Notes under the pieces: model-generated
What the model was told of the DNA's origin: nothing
Databases searched by the model: none
Seen by the model: the letters and a program-made list of their open reading frames with translations, nothing else
Shown here: one piece after another, positions 60,746 to 64,000 of the stretch
How the letters are laid out: each line of letters starts with the position of its first letter
Position numbering within the stretch: position 1 is the first letter of the stretch
Origin: Monodelphis domestica
Lineage: Eukaryota > Chordata > Mammalia > Didelphimorphia > Didelphidae
Length of the DNA stretch: 64,000 nucleotides
NCBI RefSeq assembly: GCF_027887165.1
Contig: NC_077227.1
Location: 86,677,735-86,741,734 of the forward strand
Reading direction: 5' to 3'
Translations under genes and position numbers: made by a program

Positions 60746-60984
60746 GCAGATAATGATTAATTTTTGTTGCTAATTATTCCTCTCTGAGTTCTAAGGAGTA
60801 GTCTCAGGCTTGGGCTTTGGAAATGGGTGATAATATAGACTGATCCATAAGGCATTCCCCTGAAAGCCACCTTTCCCAGGGACACAGATAAAACAAACTT
60901 ATTTGAGGCAGATTGGTAGAATGATCTATGCATCTTCAGGTCTGAGACTAGACTCCCACACCAGGGAGAAGGAGGTGGAAAAGC

Positions 60985-61115
60985 TGAGAAAAGTAAGTTA
61001 ACCACATGTGGGAGTCCTGCCAAAGAATGAATGGAACAGCCAGCCATATCACTTAGTGTAATGATACCTAATAAATGCCAACATATTGCTGGTGATCAGA
61101 AGTGATAGCTGTGTG
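60985..61115 (+). repeat. duplicated non-coding segment, copy 2
   Basis: Related to 39440-39580 in the same orientation ('ATGTGGGAGTCCTGCCAAAG ... CACTTAGTGTAATGA ... CCAACATATTG'). About 1.2 kb downstream of exon 1 within the IFIT1-type intron. Confidence 0.55.
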
Positions 61116-61473
61116 TGAGCAGAGGCAGGGTTGTGGGTGGTGGGGAATAAAAATCTTTGCACTTTATATTTCTTATTGCTGCAGCTTTTTAACTGTGGCT
61201 TTCAAGAGTTCATGATCATTATTGTTAAATGGAGTTAGGAGCTCCTAGGTATGACAGCATATTTTTCTGTCCTGCCACCTCCAGTGAAGGAAAATTATTT
61301 AGAACTAGAGAAACAATGAATCTTGAAAACAAAACTGTGTATGCACATTTAAATGTGTGCATGTGCATGTGCATGCATATATAGCAATTAATATGTATAT
61401 TTATAAGCATATATCTATGCACTTATTTCCAGCAACTCAAGACCAGCTTAGTTTCTTTCCTTTCTTTCTTTTT

Positions 61474-61667
61474 TAAACTCTTACCTTCTGTCTTAGAATC
61501 AATACTGTATATTGGTTCTAAGGCAGAAGAGATTAAAGACTAGGCAGTGGGGTTTAAATGACTTACCCAGGATCATATAGGTAGGATGTGTCTGTAACCA
61601 GATTCAAACCCATGACCTCCCATCTATAGGCTTGTCTCTCAAACCACTAAGCCTCCAAGCTGCCCCC
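61474..61667 (-). mobile_element. marsupial SINE, minus orientation
   Basis: 'CTCTTACCTTCTGTCTTAGA ATC ... AATGACTTACCCAGGATCAT ... CATGACCTCCCATCTATAGG ... AAGCTGCCCC' is a full-length reverse MAR1-type copy. Confidence 0.9.
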
Positions 61668-61674
61668 TTCAGCT

Positions 61675-62165
61675 TTGTTTCTAACTTCATTATCTCATGC
61701 TTGGACTGCTGCAGTCTAAACATTCTCACTTGATTCCAGCCTCTCCTGCCACTAGTCCTCCTTGCACACCACTGCCAGATTAATGTCACTAGCATACCCC
61801 TTTCATCAGGTTATGTCCCACTTGAAAAGCCTTGAATGGTTCCCTACTTTCTAAAGGGCAAAGGCCAAATTCCTCCATTGGACCATCAAATCCTGGTCCT
61901 TAATTCTGTTAGACAAGCCCTTCAACCCAATCAGTGCCCACTCACTTTGCTGAGAACTTGCTTCATACTTCTCAAGCTCTGTAGCTGTCCATCTAGCTCT
62001 ATGGTGTCTCTGTGCCTGCATCCCTCCCCCTTCAAATGCCTTCCTCCCAGCTGGCTGCTCTCGAAATCCTTCCCATCCTCCAAAGTACAGCTAGAGTCTT
62101 ACTCTCTGGGAAGCCTTTAGCCTGCTGTTTTCTCTTCCACCTTTGATCTCCCCTAGCAATTAGCG
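61675..62165 (+). mobile_element. L2 relic, plus orientation
   Basis: 'CATGCTTGGACTGCTGCAGT', 'TGCCAGATTAATGTCACTAG', 'CAGTGCCCACTCACTTTGCT', 'TCCTCCAAAGTACAGCTAGA GTC', 'GGGAAGCCTTTAGCC' follow the L2 ORF2-end/3' UTR. Confidence 0.75.
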
Positions 62166-62340
62166 TCGTTATTCATGTGACATGGATCATATACTATCGT
62201 GGAGGGTGATCTCCCTCCCCTAACTGGGCAACAGGAACATCTGCCTCCAGTGGAATGAGGGATGCTCCTCCTTTTCAGTCTGATAAAATAGCATCTAGAA
62301 CATCCCAAAAGCAATGGAAGAGAAAAAGAACGCTTTTTAC

Positions 62341-62348
62341 CTCTCCAT
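62341..62348 (-). CDS. IFIT1: IFIT1-type coding exon 1 (ATGGAGAG)
   Basis: On the minus strand ATCAATGGAGAG|GTAAAAAG: start codon, five more bases and a consensus donor. Joined to A|GAG ATG GAC at 58959 it reads Met-Glu-Arg-Glu-Met-Asp in frame. It is one codon longer than the ATGAG exon of IFIT5 but keeps the intron phase. An upstream TATA box and ISRE place the transcription start near 62425, giving a 5' UTR of about 75-80 nt. Confidence 0.87.
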
Positions 62349-62380
62349 TGATTCCCAGTTATTTCTCTGTGGTTCTGAGG

Positions 62381-62392
62381 GAAAGCGAAAAC
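62381..62392 (+). promoter_or_regulatory. second IRF-type element, inside predicted 5' UTR
   Basis: GAAAGCGAAAAC fits GAAANNGAAA. It lies about 35-45 nt downstream of the TATA-predicted start, so it would be within the transcribed leader. Confidence 0.5.
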
Positions 62393-62448
62393 AGTCTGAT
62401 TTCCTCTTCAGAAGCCGGTTTTCTTCTCTGGGCTGAGCGAGGCAGGGC

Positions 62449-62456
62449 TTTTTATA
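62449..62456 (-). promoter_or_regulatory. TATA box of the IFIT1-type gene
   Basis: TATAAAAA on the minus strand (ACCCTATAAAAAGCC), about 55 nt downstream of the ISRE core and about 100 nt upstream of the ATG: the usual compact IFIT promoter. Confidence 0.75.
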
Positions 62457-62509
62457 GGGTAAAGTGTTTGGTTCAGGGGTGGGGGCGGGGGTGGAGAGGG
62501 AGGGAAATA

Positions 62510-62533
62510 GAAAGTGAAACTCATAAGGAAACT
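62510..62533 (-). promoter_or_regulatory. ISRE of the IFIT1-type gene (with adjacent half site)
   Basis: The minus strand reads AGTTTCCTTATGAGTTTCAC continuing TTTC. AGTTTCACTTTC (62521-62510) is a perfect ISRE core (AGTTTCNNTTTC) that binds ISGF3/IRFs; a second AGTTTCC half site lies 6 nt upstream. This supports induction by type I interferon and IRF3. Confidence 0.85.
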
Positions 62534-62604
62534 AAACAGTAACTCCCTCCCTGGCGCGAAGGAGTGGTGAAGTTTGGAACCGAGGGGCTTTAAAAGACGT
62601 GGGT

Positions 62605-62812
62605 TTCTGGGCAACTGCGTACTCAGTGGATTGAGAGCCAGGACTAGAACTGAGAGGTGCTAGGTTCAAGTCTGGCTTCAGATGCTTTCCAGCTATGTGA
62701 CCCTGGGCAAGTCACTTAACTCCCATTGCCTAGCCCTTACCCTTATTCTGCCTTGGAGTTAATACACAGTACGGATTCCAAGACAGAAGGTAAGGATTTA
62801 AAAAAAAATAAT
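62605..62812 (+). mobile_element. marsupial SINE just upstream of the IFIT1-type promoter
   Basis: A full MAR1-type copy: 'GTACTCAGTGGATTGAGAGC C', 'GGTTCAAGTCTGG', 'TGTGACCCTGGGCAAGTCAC', 'CCCATTGCCTAGCCCTTACC', A-rich tail. Flanking TAAAAGACGTGG (about 62592) and TAAAAGGCATGG (about 62813) look like the target-site duplication. It sits about 70 bp upstream of the ISRE. Confidence 0.88.
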
Positions 62813-63251
62813 AAAAGGCATGGAAGCAAACAAACAAAAACGGAAAAGAATTAATCTTTCCTGTCTTTTGTTTTCACATCACCTTTATTTCTAATATTTG
62901 CCCATTCTCTGTCCTTTCTTACTTCCCCCCAAATCCCAACTTCCTCCATATCACTCTTCTTTTACCCAGGGAACTATTATTTCCTGTTACTAAGAATAAA
63001 AACAAGTAAAAGAAATAATAGCCGACTATGGACTCTTACCCGAGGTAGACTGATTTGGAAAATGTTTAGGAGAACTTTATAAAAAACCAGATTGGTGAAT
63101 GGTACACAAAGTGCTATGAGGCAGTGTGGACTTAAAATTCAGATGAAAAATGGATTTTTGTGGGCTGCATATTGACTGAGAAAACCTCAAACAAATGTTA
63201 TCTATGTTTTATTACACTTTAATTTGTTTTGTTACACATTTAATTAGGTTT
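62813..63251. other. upstream region, nothing recognised
   Basis: AT-rich, no gene or repeat recognised. Confidence 0.35.
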
Positions 63252-63450
63252 TTTTTTTAAGTCTTATCTTATGTTTTAGAATCAATATTGTGAACTGGTT
63301 CCAAGACAGAAGAGCAGTAAAGGCTAGGCAATGGGGGGTAAGTTAAGTGACTTGCCCAGGGTCATATAGCTAGGAAGTGTCTGAAGTCATATATGAACCC
63401 AAGACCTCCTTTCTCTAGGCCTGGCTATTAGTTAATTCACTTAGCATCCT
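63252..63450 (-). mobile_element. marsupial SINE, minus orientation
   Basis: It begins with a T-run, then 'GAGCAGTAAAGGCTAGGCAA', 'AAGTGACTTGCCCAGGGTCA', 'CAAGACCTCCTTTCTCTAGG CCTGGC'. Reverse MAR1-type copy. Confidence 0.88.
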
Positions 63451-64000
63451 AGATTCTACTCTTTTCCCACCCTCTGCCAACTGTGTTATACTCTGGTTCA
63501 TGCTTTGAAAGTTTTGCTGGGCTCTGAGGGTTGTGAGCTAGACACTTCTGGTGTAAGGGACCAAGAATAGGAAGTCAGACAACTCTTTGATCTGGGAAAT
63601 TTCACCTCATTTTCCTTACCTACAAATGGGAATGTAGGACGAAATGGACTAAGGTCTAACATCTTATCATTTTAAAGATGAATTTGGCAAGGGATGCCCT
63701 GAGGGTGCAAGGACAGGAAAACTTTCCCATTGGAATGCCTTATTATTGGAGATATGGGACAGACAGATCTCCTTAGAAATGTAGTTTGAGAGATGTGTGT
63801 CCCTGAGTGTTCCAAAGCTCCCCAGAGCAGAAGGCAGAACAGAGAGGGCTGATGTTTAGAGGTAAAAATGAAGATGAAGGGCCTATGAAGGAGCCAGAAG
63901 AATAATGAAACATAGGAGAAGAATCAAGGGAATTCAACAAATATTTATTTAGTAATTTCTTTATGCATGACCTCATCATAAACATATGATCTGTGACCCA
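63451..64000. other. nothing recognised
   Basis: No gene. Weak MIR-like words near 63590-63640. Confidence 0.35.

Larger units (their letters stand above)
58960..62340 (-). other. intron 1 of the IFIT1-type gene
   Basis: 3.4-kb intron, donor GAGAG|GTAAAAAG, acceptor CCCCAG|. Same codon phase as in IFIT5. It holds a MIR, a SINE, an L2 piece and the duplicated segment at 60985-61115; 59020-60500 contains nothing I recognise. Confidence 0.85.

Overview
This window looks like a marsupial nuclear genome (opossum, dasyurid or kangaroo type; the species cannot be fixed from sequence alone). The reasons are many copies of a tRNA-derived SINE with the MAR1/WSINE layout (A and B boxes, the 'GGTTCAAATCTGG' core, a C-rich 'CCATTGCCTAGCCCTTACC' end), an L1 lineage unlike placental L1, HAL1-like, L2, L3/CR1 and MIR relics, and many LTRs. 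It carries two host genes, both on the minus strand and both interferon-induced IFIT genes.

The genes: (1) an IFIT5 orthologue, with a 5-nt coding exon 1 at 24146-24150, intron 18108-24145 and coding exon 2 at 16670-18107 (480 aa); (2) an IFIT1-type gene, with an 8-nt coding exon 1 at 62341-62348, intron 58960-62340 and coding exon 2 at 57549-58959 (472 aa). Both have the classical IFIT structure: a tiny first coding exon holding little more than the ATG, an intron in the same phase, and one large exon coding for the whole TPR superhelix. Both first exons lie just downstream of interferon-response (ISRE/IRF-type) motifs. Along the direction of transcription the order is IFIT1-type then IFIT5, as in human, so this is the 3' half of the conserved IFIT cluster. 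IFIT2/IFIT3-type genes would be expected beyond position 64000 and the SLC16A12 side before position 1.

Layout: 1-2.8 kb, mostly unassigned. 2.8-8.5 kb, a decayed LTR retroelement carrying two further LTRs. 8.6-15.8 kb, L3/CR1, SINE, MIR and L2 relics. 15.8-24.4 kb, IFIT5 with its 3' UTR, intron and promoter. 24.8-43 kb, a nest of transposable elements with several datable insertions of one element into another (DNA transposon in SINE, HAL1 in L1, LTR in L1) and a head-to-tail pair of LTRs. 43.0-49.6 kb, a nearly full-length but dead sense-oriented L1. 50-57 kb, L2 and nested LTRs. 57.2-62.5 kb, the IFIT1-type gene. 62.6-64 kb, SINEs.

The two genes should act together as cytoplasmic effectors of the interferon response that bind foreign RNA 5' ends. 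IFIT5 keeps most of the 5'-triphosphate-RNA pocket known from human. The IFIT1-type protein keeps most of the cap pocket but differs at two positions that touch cap-proximal nucleotides in human IFIT1. I found no novel multi-gene system. The most interesting items are these pocket changes, the promoter structure, and the nested repeat stratigraphy between the genes. Comparisons with human proteins and repeat families are from memory, not from a search.
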